A stretch of 34,254 nucleotides of DNA from Pimelobacter simplex (GTDB lineage: Bacteria > Actinomycetota > Actinomycetes > Propionibacteriales > Nocardioidaceae): the NCBI GenBank assembly GCA_016803235.1, contig JADCLI010000052.1, positions 1 to 34,254 of the forward strand, written 5' to 3'. The notes beneath the pieces were generated by a model that searched no databases, had not been told where the DNA came from, and saw only the letters and a list, made by a program, of their open reading frames with translations. Position 1 is the first letter of the stretch; the number at the start of each line of letters is the position of its first letter. Of this stretch, positions 1 through 6,770 are shown piece by piece. The position numbers were made by a program, and so were the translations under genes.

Positions 1-63
1 GGCTACGTGACCCCGCTGGTCCGCAAGCTCGCCGCCCAGCACGGCGCCGACCTCGACCGTGTC
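1..63 (+). pseudogene. sucB: Fragment of E2 peripheral subunit (E3)-binding domain, opposite strand to the lipoyl domain
   Basis: The plus strand from the first base reads GYVTPLVRKLAAQHGADLD. This matches the start of the E3-binding domain of actinobacterial E2 proteins, whose signature I recall as YVTPLVRKLA followed by a short helix and then GTGVGGRI. After about residue 20 the plus frame becomes the antisense of the lipoyl domain and the GTGVGG motif never appears. Bases 37-63 read plausibly both ways: QHGADLDRV on plus, and the end of the lipoyl domain (DTVEVGAVL) on minus. The join therefore lies in this stretch of up to 27 bases. Seen: two domains of one protein in opposite orientation. 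Inferred: an inversion or a fold-back misjoin. Confidence 0.7.
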
Positions 64-255
64 GTCCTCGTTCGCGCGGATCTCGACCAGCGTGCCGGCA
101 ACGGGAGACGGGATCTCCGTGTCCACCTTGTCGGTGCTGACCTCGAGCAGGGGCTCGTCGATCGCAATCTGGTCGCCGACCTGCTTGAGCCAGCGAGTGA
201 CGGTGCCTTCGGTGACGGACTCACCGAGCGCGGGGAGAGTGACTTCGGTCGCCAT
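1..255 (-). CDS. sucB: Dihydrolipoamide acyltransferase (E2), N-terminal lipoyl domain, partial and rearranged
   Basis: This is the N-terminus of the E2 subunit of the 2-oxoglutarate (in actinobacteria also pyruvate) dehydrogenase complex, which carries acyl groups on a lipoyl-lysine. The minus strand reads MATEVTLPALGESVTEGTV and continues through a complete lipoyl domain. The lipoylated lysine is K43 in the motif VSTDKVDTEIPSPVAG. The ATG is preceded by AAGGA about 8 bases upstream, so the start is secure. The frame stays open to the window edge, but from about residue 65 onward it stops looking like E2. There the DNA is instead the antisense of the E2 peripheral subunit-binding domain, which reads correctly on the plus strand. 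The last 12-19 residues are therefore probably not a genuine E2 sequence, and the gene is either inverted at this point or misassembled. It is divergent from the hypothetical gene at 326; the order sucB, hypothetical, pepA, gcvT is common in actinobacteria. Confidence 0.85.
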   Translation of the reverse strand, partial: MATEVTLPALGESVTEGTVTRWLKQVGDQIAIDEPLLEVSTDKVDTEIPSPVAGTLVEIRANEDDTVEVGAVLGGELADQRGHVA

Positions 256-325
256 GGGTCTCATCCTTGCACCACGAGCGAGCGAACAAGCAACGGCCCA
301 CCCACGGTTCGGGCAAACTGGATCC

Positions 326-730
326 ATGGGTTTGTTCGACCGCTTCCGCGGGCGCTCGAAGGTACGCATGAGTAACCCCGCACGGGACGCCGCGCGCACC
401 GGCTCCACCCGGGTCCGCGCCGCCGACCGCGCCGACGAGGAGCACCTCACCACCTGGGTCCAGGAGCGGCGTGGTGTCGAGGGCTTCGTCGAGCCCCGGA
501 CCGCCGTCAGCGAGGTCACCCTGCTGCTCGTCGCCCACGACGGCGAGTGGACCCGGCGCCGGGTGCCGTCGATCAACTGGGCCCACGACTTCTGCAACCG
601 CCACCAGGTCCCGTCGTACGACGCCGCGGTGGTCGGCATCCCGCAGCGGATGCGGGACTACAACTCCCGGGTCAGGCAGGCACAGAAGCAGCGGGAGCAG
701 CAGCGGGGCCGGCAGTCGCCCGACTCCTGA
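326..730 (+). CDS. Conserved hypothetical protein next to sucB/pepA
   Basis: This encodes a 134-residue soluble protein that I cannot assign to a function. It opens with a basic stretch (MGLFDRFRGRSK), then an acidic/Arg-rich helix. The conserved-looking core is RGVEGFVEPRTAVSEVTLLL followed by VAHDGEWTRRRVPS, and the end is a Gln/Arg-rich tail. I recall similar short proteins beside sucB and pepA in other actinobacteria, sometimes labelled oxidoreductase without clear basis. There is no signal peptide or membrane segment. The start at 326 was chosen because the reading begins with a typical MGLFDRF N-terminus and a CAAACT hexamer lies 6 bases upstream, like the leaderless genes nearby. An ATG at 368 is a possible alternative. 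The last 59 bases overlap the convergent pepA gene. Confidence 0.75.
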   Translation: MGLFDRFRGRSKVRMSNPARDAARTGSTRVRAADRADEEHLTTWVQERRGVEGFVEPRTAVSEVTLLLVAHDGEWTRRRVPSINWAHDFCNRHQVPSYDAAVVGIPQRMRDYNSRVRQAQKQREQQRGRQSPDS

Positions 731-2207
731 GGTACTCCAGCAGGGTCGCGACGCCGTAGCCGGTCGCGCCCGGCGCGAGGTGGCCGGCCGGACCGCCCTT
801 GTTGAAGGTCGGGCCCGCGATGTCCAGGTGCGCCCACGGCAGTCCACCGGTGAACTCGCGCAGGAACGCCGCCGCGAAGAGGCCGCCGCCCCAGCGGATG
901 CCGTCGTACTGCGCGAGGTCGGCGATCGTCGAGCTGTGGATCCGCTCGTCCATGAACTCCGGGATCGGCATCGGCCAGCCGTCCTCACCGGCGGCCGAGC
1001 CGGCAGCGAGGACCGCGGCGACGACGTCGTCGTCGCCCATCACGCCGGCCATCTTGTCGCCGAGCGCCATCACCATGTGCCCGGTCAGGGTGGCGACGTC
1101 GAGGACGACGTCGGGTCCGGCCTCGACCGCGCGGCCGAGGGCGTCGGCGAGCACGAGCCGGCCCTCGGCGTCGGTGTTGGAGACCTCGACGGTGGTGCCG
1201 TCGTAGGTCGTGAGCACGTCGCCGGGGCGCATGGACGCCTCGCCGACCATGTTCTCGGCGAGCGCGGCGTACGCGGAGACCCGGACCGGCAGGCCCAGGC
1301 GGGCGGCGGCGAGGGTCGTCTGGACGACGGCGGCGGCGCCGGCCATGTCCTCCTTCATCGTGGCCATGCTGGCGGCCGGCTTGATCCACAGGCCGCCGGA
1401 GTCGAAGGTGATGCCCTTGCCGACCAGCGCGACGTGGGCGACGGCGTCGGCGGGGGCGTAGCTCAGCTCGACCAGCCGCGGGGGAGCGGCCGACCCTGCG
1501 CCGACGCCGAGCAGGCCGCCGCAGCCGAGCTCGGCGAGGCGGTCCTCGTCGAGCACCTCGACCTCGACCTTGGTCGCGCCCTTGCCGAGGTCCTTGTTGA
1601 CCGCCTTGACCGCCGCCGCGATCGCGTCGGCGAAGGCCGGTGGCGTGAGGTCACCGGGCGGCGTGTTGACCCAGTCGCGGGCCGCGACGACGGCGTCGAC
1701 CAGGACCTGGGCCGGCTCGAGTGCCGCCACGACCTCGGTACGACGCGCGGCCGGCGTCAGCACGACCACCTCGGCGGGCATGGTCGGCGTGGCGGGCTTG
1801 CTCTTGTAGGTCGTGAAGGCGTACCCGCCGAGCCGGTACCCCTCGACGACCGCGCGGACCAGCTCCGGGGTGTCGGCCGGCAGGGCCAGCGCGACCGACG
1901 CGGCGTTGGTGACGGCGCGGGCGGCGTTGCCGGCGGCGCGGCGTACCGCGGCGGCGTCCGCCTCGCCGCCGAGGCCGACCAGCACGAGCAGGGGCGAGGC
2001 GATGGTGCCGCTCGTGGGCACCTTGGCGATCTCGCCGGGCGCGCCCTTGACCCCGACGGTGGCGAGCAGGCCGGACAGCTTGCGACCGTACGCCGCTGCG
2101 ACGTCCTCGGCGCCCGGGGCCAGCTTCCCGTCGGGCAGCACCCCGACGACCACCGCTTCGGCGCGGGTCTTGGCGGGGCTGGCCGTGCGGAGGGCGAAGG
2201 TCGTCAC
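672..2207 (-). CDS. pepA: Leucyl aminopeptidase (M17)
   Basis: This is a cytosolic di-metal aminopeptidase that removes N-terminal residues from peptides and normally forms hexamers. The 511-residue length is typical. The C-terminal catalytic half has the family signatures: VGKGITFDSGG followed by IKPAASMATMKEDMAGAAA near residues 265-295, which supplies Lys and Asp metal and catalytic residues, and NTDAEGRLVLADAL near residue 342, which supplies Asp and Glu metal ligands. The N-terminal domain is Ala/Val-rich and divergent, as usual. The GTG start at 2207 is favoured because TATCCT lies exactly 6 bases upstream with no Shine-Dalgarno, a leaderless arrangement; longer readings would run into the divergent gcvT promoter. 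The C-terminus is an Ala/Pro-rich tail that overlaps the convergent gene at 326-730. Confidence 0.93.
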   Translation of the reverse strand: MTTFALRTASPAKTRAEAVVVGVLPDGKLAPGAEDVAAAYGRKLSGLLATVGVKGAPGEIAKVPTSGTIASPLLVLVGLGGEADAAAVRRAAGNAARAVTNAASVALALPADTPELVRAVVEGYRLGGYAFTTYKSKPATPTMPAEVVVLTPAARRTEVVAALEPAQVLVDAVVAARDWVNTPPGDLTPPAFADAIAAAVKAVNKDLGKGATKVEVEVLDEDRLAELGCGGLLGVGAGSAAPPRLVELSYAPADAVAHVALVGKGITFDSGGLWIKPAASMATMKEDMAGAAAVVQTTLAAARLGLPVRVSAYAALAENMVGEASMRPGDVLTTYDGTTVEVSNTDAEGRLVLADALGRAVEAGPDVVLDVATLTGHMVMALGDKMAGVMGDDDVVAAVLAAGSAAGEDGWPMPIPEFMDERIHSSTIADLAQYDGIRWGGGLFAAAFLREFTGGLPWAHLDIAGPTFNKGGPAGHLAPGATGYGVATLLEYLRSRATAGPAAAPAASVPA

Positions 2208-2249
2208 CGCCGCAGGATATCGACCGCCGGATGCAATAGATTCCGGATC
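2208..2249. promoter_or_regulatory. Divergent, overlapping pepA and gcvT promoters
   Basis: Only 42 bases separate the two start codons. On the minus strand TATCCT (2219-2214) lies 6 bases before the pepA GTG. On the plus strand TAGATT (2237-2242) lies 7 bases before the gcvT ATG. Both fit the actinobacterial TANNNT -10 element at the distance expected for transcripts that begin at the start codon. With a 17-base spacer, each -10 hexamer occupies the -35 position of the other promoter. No ribosome binding site is seen for either gene. The hexamers are directly visible; promoter activity is inferred. Confidence 0.55.
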
Positions 2250-3365
2250 ATGGCCGACGCGACCCCGTCCCCGCTCACGAGCCCCCTGCACGACCGGCAC
2301 GAGGCGCTCGGCGCCAAGTTCTCGGAGTTCGGCGGCTGGCTGATGCCGCTGGAGTACCCGACCGGCGTCGTCAAGGAGCATGCCGCGGTCCGCGGCGGCG
2401 TCGGGATCTTCGACGTCAGTCACCTCGGCAAGCTGGTGGTCCGCGGCCCGGGGGCGGTCGAGTTCCTCAACGCCACCCTCACCAACGACCTGCACCGGAT
2501 CGGCCCCGGCAAGGCGCAGTACAGCCTCGTCGTCGACGACGCGACCGGCGGGATCGTCGACGACGTCTTCACCTACTACCGCGACGACGACCACGTCCTC
2601 GTCGTGCCGAACGCCGCCAACTGCGAGGAGGTACGCCGCCGGCTGGTCGAGGCCGCGCCCGAGGGCGTCGAGGTCCTCGACCACCACCGCGACTACGCCG
2701 TGCTGGCGGTCCAGGGCACGAAGTCGGACGAGGTCGTCGCCGGCGTCGGACTGCCCGTCGGCCACGACTACCTCACCTTCGTGGAGGCGCCGTTCGAGGG
2801 CGCGCAGGTCGTGGTGTGCCGCACCGGCTACACCGGCGAGCGCGGCTACGAGCTGATCGCCCCGGCCGAGGTCGCGCCCGCGCTGTGGGACGCGCTGATG
2901 GCGGCGGGCGAGCCGTACGGCCTGGTGCCGGCCGGCCTCGGGGCCCGCGACACCCTGCGCACCGAGATGGGCTACCCGCTGCACGGCCAGGACATCTCCC
3001 CGGACATCACTCCCAACGAGGCCCGCCTCGGCTGGGCGGTCGGCTGGAAGAAGCCGGCCTTCTGGGGACGCGACAAGCTGCTCGCCGAGCGCGAGGCGGG
3101 CCCGCGCCGCAAGCTGGTCGGCCTGGTCTCCACCGGTCGCGCGATCCCGCGCCCCCACATGAGCGTGCGCCTGCTGCGCGACGTCCCCCTCGGGGAGGTC
3201 ACCTCCGGGACCTTCTCGCCGACGATGAAGAAGGGCATCGCCCTCGCCCTGGTCTCGAGCGTCGTCGACGACGGCGCGGAGGTGATGGTCGACGTGCGCG
3301 GCCGGCCCGAGGTCTTCCAGATCACCAAGCCGCCGTTCGTGCAGCCCTCCGTGCGAGAGTCGTGA
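2250..3365 (+). CDS. gcvT: Glycine cleavage system T protein (aminomethyltransferase)
   Basis: GcvT transfers the aminomethyl carbon from the H protein to tetrahydrofolate, giving 5,10-methylene-THF and ammonia. The 371-residue protein has the family N-terminus (LHDRHEALGAKFSEFGGW and VGIFDVSHLGK), the central FLNATLTNDL segment, RTGYTGERGYEL, and the folate-domain block GLGARDTLRTEMGYPLHG followed by DISPDITPNEARLGW. The C-terminal barrel contains GEVTSGTFSPTMKKGIALA. The ATG is set by the -10 hexamer 7 bases upstream and by the length of the family. The gene is followed after 2 bases by a small hypothetical gene and then phzF, probably as one operon. The other glycine cleavage genes (gcvH, gcvP) are not in the window. 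Its product, methylene-THF, is the substrate of ThyA, encoded about 1 kb downstream. Confidence 0.95.
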   Translation: MADATPSPLTSPLHDRHEALGAKFSEFGGWLMPLEYPTGVVKEHAAVRGGVGIFDVSHLGKLVVRGPGAVEFLNATLTNDLHRIGPGKAQYSLVVDDATGGIVDDVFTYYRDDDHVLVVPNAANCEEVRRRLVEAAPEGVEVLDHHRDYAVLAVQGTKSDEVVAGVGLPVGHDYLTFVEAPFEGAQVVVCRTGYTGERGYELIAPAEVAPALWDALMAAGEPYGLVPAGLGARDTLRTEMGYPLHGQDISPDITPNEARLGWAVGWKKPAFWGRDKLLAEREAGPRRKLVGLVSTGRAIPRPHMSVRLLRDVPLGEVTSGTFSPTMKKGIALALVSSVVDDGAEVMVDVRGRPEVFQITKPPFVQPSVRES

Positions 3366-3367
3366 CC

Positions 3368-3637
3368 ATGAGCCTTCCCGAGCAGCCCGCCCCGTACCGC
3401 CCCTCCGCTCCGGCCGAGAACCCCTGGCACTGGCGCCTCGAGGACGCCTCCGGCGCCGAGGTGACGCTCAGCGGTGCGGCCGCGACGGAGTACGCCGGCC
3501 TGGCGTTCCCCAACCAGGGGGACGCCGAGTCCTGGATCGGCGAGACCTGGTCCGCGCTCGCCGAGCTGGGCGTCACCCACGTGACCCTCCTCGAGGTGGA
3601 CCGCGAGGTCTACGGGCCGATGTCGCTGTCCGCATGA
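3368..3637 (+). CDS. Small conserved hypothetical protein in the gcvT operon
   Basis: This is an 89-residue soluble protein of unknown function. The N-terminus is Pro-rich (MSLPEQPAPYRPSAP) and probably disordered. It is followed by a compact domain with WHWRLEDASGAEV, a central FPNQGDAESWIGETW helix, and a closing VTLLEVDREVYGPMSL strand pattern. There are no cysteines, signal peptide or membrane segments. The ATG lies 2 bases after the gcvT stop, and its own stop overlaps the phzF start in an ATGA tetranucleotide, so translation is likely coupled on both sides. The strong coupling says it is co-expressed with gcvT, but not what it does. Confidence 0.8.
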   Translation: MSLPEQPAPYRPSAPAENPWHWRLEDASGAEVTLSGAAATEYAGLAFPNQGDAESWIGETWSALAELGVTHVTLLEVDREVYGPMSLSA

Positions 3638-4470
3638 CCAGCACGCGGGACTTCCGCCAGGTCGACGTCTTCACCGACCGGCCGATGCTCGGCAACCCCG
3701 TGGCCGTCGTCCACGACGCCGACGGGTTGAGCGAGGAGGACATGCAGCGCTTCGCCCGCTGGACGAACCTCAGCGAGACGACCTTCCTGCTCGCGCCGAC
3801 CGACCCGGGCGCCGACTACCGGGTGCGGATCTTCACGCCCGCCACCGAGCTGCCCTTCGCCGGCCACCCGACGCTCGGCTCGGCGCACGCGTGGCTGGAG
3901 GCAGGCGGAGCGCCTGCCGGCGAGAAGGTCGTGCAGCAGTGCGGTGTCGGACTCGTCGAGCTGCGGCGCACCGACGGCCGGCTGGCCTTCGCGGCGCCCG
4001 ACCTGATCCGCTCCGGTCCCGTCGAGGAGGCGCTGGCCGAGGAGATCGTCGCGGCGCTCGGCATCGACCGCGGCGACGTCCTGGACCTGGCCTGGGCCGA
4101 CAACGGCCCCGGCTGGGTCGGGGTCCGGCTCGCCTCGGCCGAGCAGGTGCTCGCCCTCACCCCGGCCTACGCCGACCTGCCCGTCGACGTCGGCGTCGTC
4201 GGGCCGCACCCGGAGGGCTCGGAGTGCGCCGTCGAGGTGCGGGCGTTCGTGCCGCACGCTGCCGGCATCACCGAGGACCCGGTCACCGGCTCGCTCAACG
4301 CCTCGCTCGCGCAGTGGCTGGCGGGCGACGTGCTCCCGCCGTCGTACGTCGCCTCCCAGGGCACCGCGATCGGGCGCCGTGGCCGGGTCCACGTCGACAC
4401 CGGCGCCGACGGCACGGTCTGGGTCGGCGGCGACACCCTCACGACCATTCACGGGACGGTCACGCTGTGA
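3634..4470 (+). CDS. PhzF-family isomerase-like protein
   Basis: This 278-residue protein belongs to the PhzF/diaminopimelate-epimerase-fold family. In PhzF itself a glutamate catalyses isomerisation of trans-2,3-dihydro-3-hydroxyanthranilate, but most family members have no known substrate. Family landmarks are FRQVDVFTDRPMLGNPVAVV at the N-terminus, NLSETTFLL with the expected catalytic Glu at E48, RIFTPATELPFAGHPTLGSA, and in the C-terminal half GITEDPVTGSLNASLAQWL. There are no other phenazine genes here, so phenazine synthesis is not implied. It overlaps the small upstream gene by 4 bases. Its 3' end contains a 15-base palindrome that sits just upstream of the thyA -10 element. Confidence 0.88.
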   Translation: MTSTRDFRQVDVFTDRPMLGNPVAVVHDADGLSEEDMQRFARWTNLSETTFLLAPTDPGADYRVRIFTPATELPFAGHPTLGSAHAWLEAGGAPAGEKVVQQCGVGLVELRRTDGRLAFAAPDLIRSGPVEEALAEEIVAALGIDRGDVLDLAWADNGPGWVGVRLASAEQVLALTPAYADLPVDVGVVGPHPEGSECAVEVRAFVPHAAGITEDPVTGSLNASLAQWLAGDVLPPSYVASQGTAIGRRGRVHVDTGADGTVWVGGDTLTTIHGTVTL

Positions 4471-4472
4471 CC
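4458..4472. repeat. Palindrome GGTCAC-GCT-GTGACC upstream of thyA
   Basis: Two perfect 6-base arms flank a 3-base centre. The palindrome spans the phzF stop codon (4468-4470) and ends 13 bases before the TAGCCT hexamer, so it covers the place where a -35 element and RNA polymerase would sit. It could be an operator for thyA-folA or a short hairpin at the end of the phzF message. No protein can be assigned to it from the sequence. Confidence 0.35.
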
Positions 4473-4485
4473 ACCGCCCGCCGAC

Positions 4486-4491
4486 TAGCCT
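4486..4491 (+). promoter_or_regulatory. -10 element of thyA (leaderless)
   Basis: TAGCCT matches TANNNT and lies 6 bases before the GTG of thyA, with no purine-rich ribosome binding site between. The same hexamer at the same distance precedes dapA. It supports transcription starting at or next to the GTG and supports that start choice. Confidence 0.5.
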
Positions 4492-4497
4492 GAGGTC

Positions 4498-5292
4498 GTG
4501 CGCGCGTATCTCGACCTCGTCCAGCGGATCCTCGACGAGGGCACCGAGAAGGGCGACCGCACCGGCACCGGCACGCTGAGCGTGTTCGGCCACCAGATGC
4601 GCTTCGACCTCACCGCGGGCTTCCCGCTGGTCACCACCAAGAAGATCCACACCCGGTCGGTGTTCGGTGAGCTGCTGTGGTTCCTGCGCGGCGACACCAA
4701 CGTGCGCTGGCTGCAGGAGCGCGGCATCACCATCTGGGACGAGTGGGCCGACGAGAACGGCGACCTCGGTCCCGTGTACGGCGCCCAGTGGCGCTCCTGG
4801 CCCACCCCCGACGGCGGGCACATCGACCAGCTGGACCAGGTGATCGCGCAGATCCGCGCCAACCCCGACAGCCGCCGCCACATCGTCTCCGCGTGGAACC
4901 CCAGCCAGGTCGACGACATGGCGCTGCCGCCGTGCCACAGCCTGTTCCAGTTCTACGTCGCCGACGGCAGGCTCAGCTGCCAGCTCTACCAGCGCTCGGC
5001 CGACGTCTTCCTCGGCGTGCCGTTCAACATCGCGTCGTACGCCCTGCTCACCCACATGGTCGCCCAGGTCGCCGGTCTCGGCGTCGGCGACTTCGTGCAC
5101 ACGCTCGGCGACGCCCACCTCTACTCCAACCACCTCGAGCAGGCGCGGCTCCAGCTCACCCGCGAGCCGCGGCCGCTGCCCACGCTGGTCCTCAACCCCG
5201 CCGTCACCGAGATCGACGCCTTCGAGCTCGAGGACATCGCCGTCGAGGGCTACGACCCGCACCCCGTGATCAAGGCGCCGATCGCCGTATGA
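4498..5292 (+). CDS. thyA: Thymidylate synthase
   Basis: ThyA methylates dUMP to dTMP using methylene-THF, which is oxidised to dihydrofolate. The protein is 264 residues, the same as the E. coli enzyme. The catalytic cysteine falls at residue 146 in PPCHSLFQFYV, also the E. coli position. Other invariant blocks are EKGDRTGTGTLSVFGHQMRFDL, ELLWFLRGDTN, RRHIVSAWNP, QRSADVFLGVPFNIASYA, and the Asn/His/Tyr region GDAHLYSNH. The start codon is GTG, fixed by the -10 hexamer 6 bases upstream and by homology. It overlaps folA by 4 bases (ATGA), so dihydrofolate producer and recycler are translated together. I saw no thyX in the window. Confidence 0.97.
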   Translation: MRAYLDLVQRILDEGTEKGDRTGTGTLSVFGHQMRFDLTAGFPLVTTKKIHTRSVFGELLWFLRGDTNVRWLQERGITIWDEWADENGDLGPVYGAQWRSWPTPDGGHIDQLDQVIAQIRANPDSRRHIVSAWNPSQVDDMALPPCHSLFQFYVADGRLSCQLYQRSADVFLGVPFNIASYALLTHMVAQVAGLGVGDFVHTLGDAHLYSNHLEQARLQLTREPRPLPTLVLNPAVTEIDAFELEDIAVEGYDPHPVIKAPIAV

Positions 5293-5819
5293 GCACTCCC
5301 GCAGGCCGCCGCGTCACGATGGTCGCGGCCGTGGCCGAGAACGGCGTCATCGGCGCCGACGCCGACATCCCGTGGAAGATCTCCGAGGACTTCCAGCACT
5401 TCAAGGCCACCACGATGGGCCACGTGCTGATCCTCGGGCGCACCACCCACGAGGGCATCGGCCGACCGCTGCCGGGGCGCACCACGGTCGTGCTCACCCG
5501 CGACCAGGGCTACGCCGCCGAGGGGGTCCGGGTCGCCCACTCGATCACCGACGCGCTCGCGCTCGCCGACCGGATCCTCGAGGGCCAGCCCGAGGACCGG
5601 CAGGTGATGATCGGCGGGGGAGCACACGTCTACGCCGCCGCCATGCCGTACGCCGACGAGCAGGTCATCTCCGAGATCCCGCTCTCGCCCGAGGGTGACA
5701 CGCACTACCCGGAGTTCAGCCCGAAGCGGTGGGCCGAGGTGCGCCGTGAGGCGCGCGACGGGTTCACCATCGTGTGGTGGGAGCGGGTCTTCGCCTGCGG
5801 CGGATCACCAGCCGCCTGA
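5289..5819 (+). CDS. folA: Dihydrofolate reductase
   Basis: This enzyme reduces dihydrofolate to tetrahydrofolate with NADPH, regenerating the cofactor oxidised by ThyA. The 176-residue protein has the DHFR order of motifs: MVAAVAENGVIGADADIPW, the acidic active-site residue D34 (aligned with E. coli D27) in ISEDFQHFK, LGRTTHEGIGRPLPGRTTVV for NADPH binding, and VMIGGGAHVYAAAMP. The length and the GR(T/K)T motif fit chromosomal bacterial enzymes rather than plasmid resistance types. Its ATG overlaps the thyA stop. The next gene starts 12 bases downstream. Confidence 0.93.
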   Translation: MSTPAGRRVTMVAAVAENGVIGADADIPWKISEDFQHFKATTMGHVLILGRTTHEGIGRPLPGRTTVVLTRDQGYAAEGVRVAHSITDALALADRILEGQPEDRQVMIGGGAHVYAAAMPYADEQVISEIPLSPEGDTHYPEFSPKRWAEVRREARDGFTIVWWERVFACGGSPAA

Positions 5820-5831
5820 CAGGCTGGCGCC

Positions 5832-6770
5832 ATGGAGCTCCGAGTCTTCACCGAACCGCAGCAGGGCGCGACGTACGACGACCTGCTGGCCGTCGCCCTC
5901 GAGGCCGAGAAGCTGGGCTTCGGCGCCTTCTTCCGCAGCGACCACTACCTCCACATGAGCGGCGACGGCCTGCCGGGCTCGACCGACGCGTGGACCACGC
6001 TGGCCGGGCTGGCTCGCGACACCAGCACCATCCGGCTCGGCACGCTGATGACCTCCGCCACCTTCCGCCACCCCGGCGTGCTCGCGATCCAGGTCGCGCA
6101 GGTCGACCAGATGAGCGGCGGCCGGGTCGAGCTCGGCCTCGGCGCCGGCTGGTTCACCCAGGAGCACACGGCCTACGGCATCCCGTTCCCCGACACCGCG
6201 GAGCGCTTCGAGCGGTACGCCGAGCAGCTCGAGCTCGTCACCGGGCTGTGGTCGACGCCGCTCGGGGAGCGGTACGCCTTCGACGGGAAGCACTACCGGC
6301 TCGAGGACAGTCCCGCGGTGCCCAAGCCGGTGCAGACCAGCGGCCTGCGCGGTGGCGTGCCGGTGCTGGTCGGGGGCAAGGGCGCCCGCAAGACGCCCGC
6401 CCTCGCCGCGGCGTACGCCGACGAGTTCAACCTGCCGTTCGTCGACGAGGAGTTCACCGCCGTGCAGTTCGGGCGGGTGCGCCGCGCCGCCGAGGAGGTC
6501 GGTCGCGACCCGTCGTCGATCACCTGGTCGAACGCGCTGGTGCTGTGCGTCGGCGAGGACGAGGCCGCCGTGGCTCGCCGCGCGGCCGTGATCGGCCGCG
6601 ACGTCGACGAGCTGCGCCTCAACGGGCTCGCCGGGACGCCCGACGAGGTGGTCGAGAAGATCCAGCGGTACGGCGACCTCGGTGCGCAGCGGATCTACCT
6701 GCAGGTCCTCGACCTCGCCGACCTCGACCACCTCCGGCTCGTCGCGGCGGAGGTCATGCCGCACGTGTGA
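5832..6770 (+). CDS. LLM-class flavin/F420-dependent oxidoreductase
   Basis: This 312-residue protein is a luciferase-like TIM-barrel oxidoreductase. Actinobacterial members often use F420, though FMN cannot be excluded from sequence. Seen: EAEKLGFGAFFRSDHYL near the N-terminus, TSTIRLGTLMTSATFRHPGVLA, and then the motif SGGRVELGLGAGWFTQEHTAYGI with the adjacent FERYAEQLELVTGLW. The region VPVLVGGKGARKTPALAAAYADEFN follows, and the C-terminal helix is GTPDEVVEKIQRYGDLGAQRIYLQVLD. The substrate is unknown. The ATG is 12 bases after the folA stop with no clear ribosome binding site; CAGGCT lies 6 bases upstream, so it may have its own leaderless transcript. It converges on the hydrolase gene with a 17-base overlap. 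Confidence 0.88.
   Translation: MELRVFTEPQQGATYDDLLAVALEAEKLGFGAFFRSDHYLHMSGDGLPGSTDAWTTLAGLARDTSTIRLGTLMTSATFRHPGVLAIQVAQVDQMSGGRVELGLGAGWFTQEHTAYGIPFPDTAERFERYAEQLELVTGLWSTPLGERYAFDGKHYRLEDSPAVPKPVQTSGLRGGVPVLVGGKGARKTPALAAAYADEFNLPFVDEEFTAVQFGRVRRAAEEVGRDPSSITWSNALVLCVGEDEAAVARRAAVIGRDVDELRLNGLAGTPDEVVEKIQRYGDLGAQRIYLQVLDLADLDHLRLVAAEVMPHV

Noticed and set aside
262..300. A second copy of the REP-like element near the sucB start
   Set aside because: CGAGCGAGCGAAC resembles part of the core, but there are no GAGGC/GCCTC arms, so it is not a copy.
3634..4470. A phenazine biosynthesis cluster
   Set aside because: Only a PhzF-family gene is present. No phzA/B/D/E/G-like gene is nearby, and most PhzF-family proteins are unrelated to phenazines.
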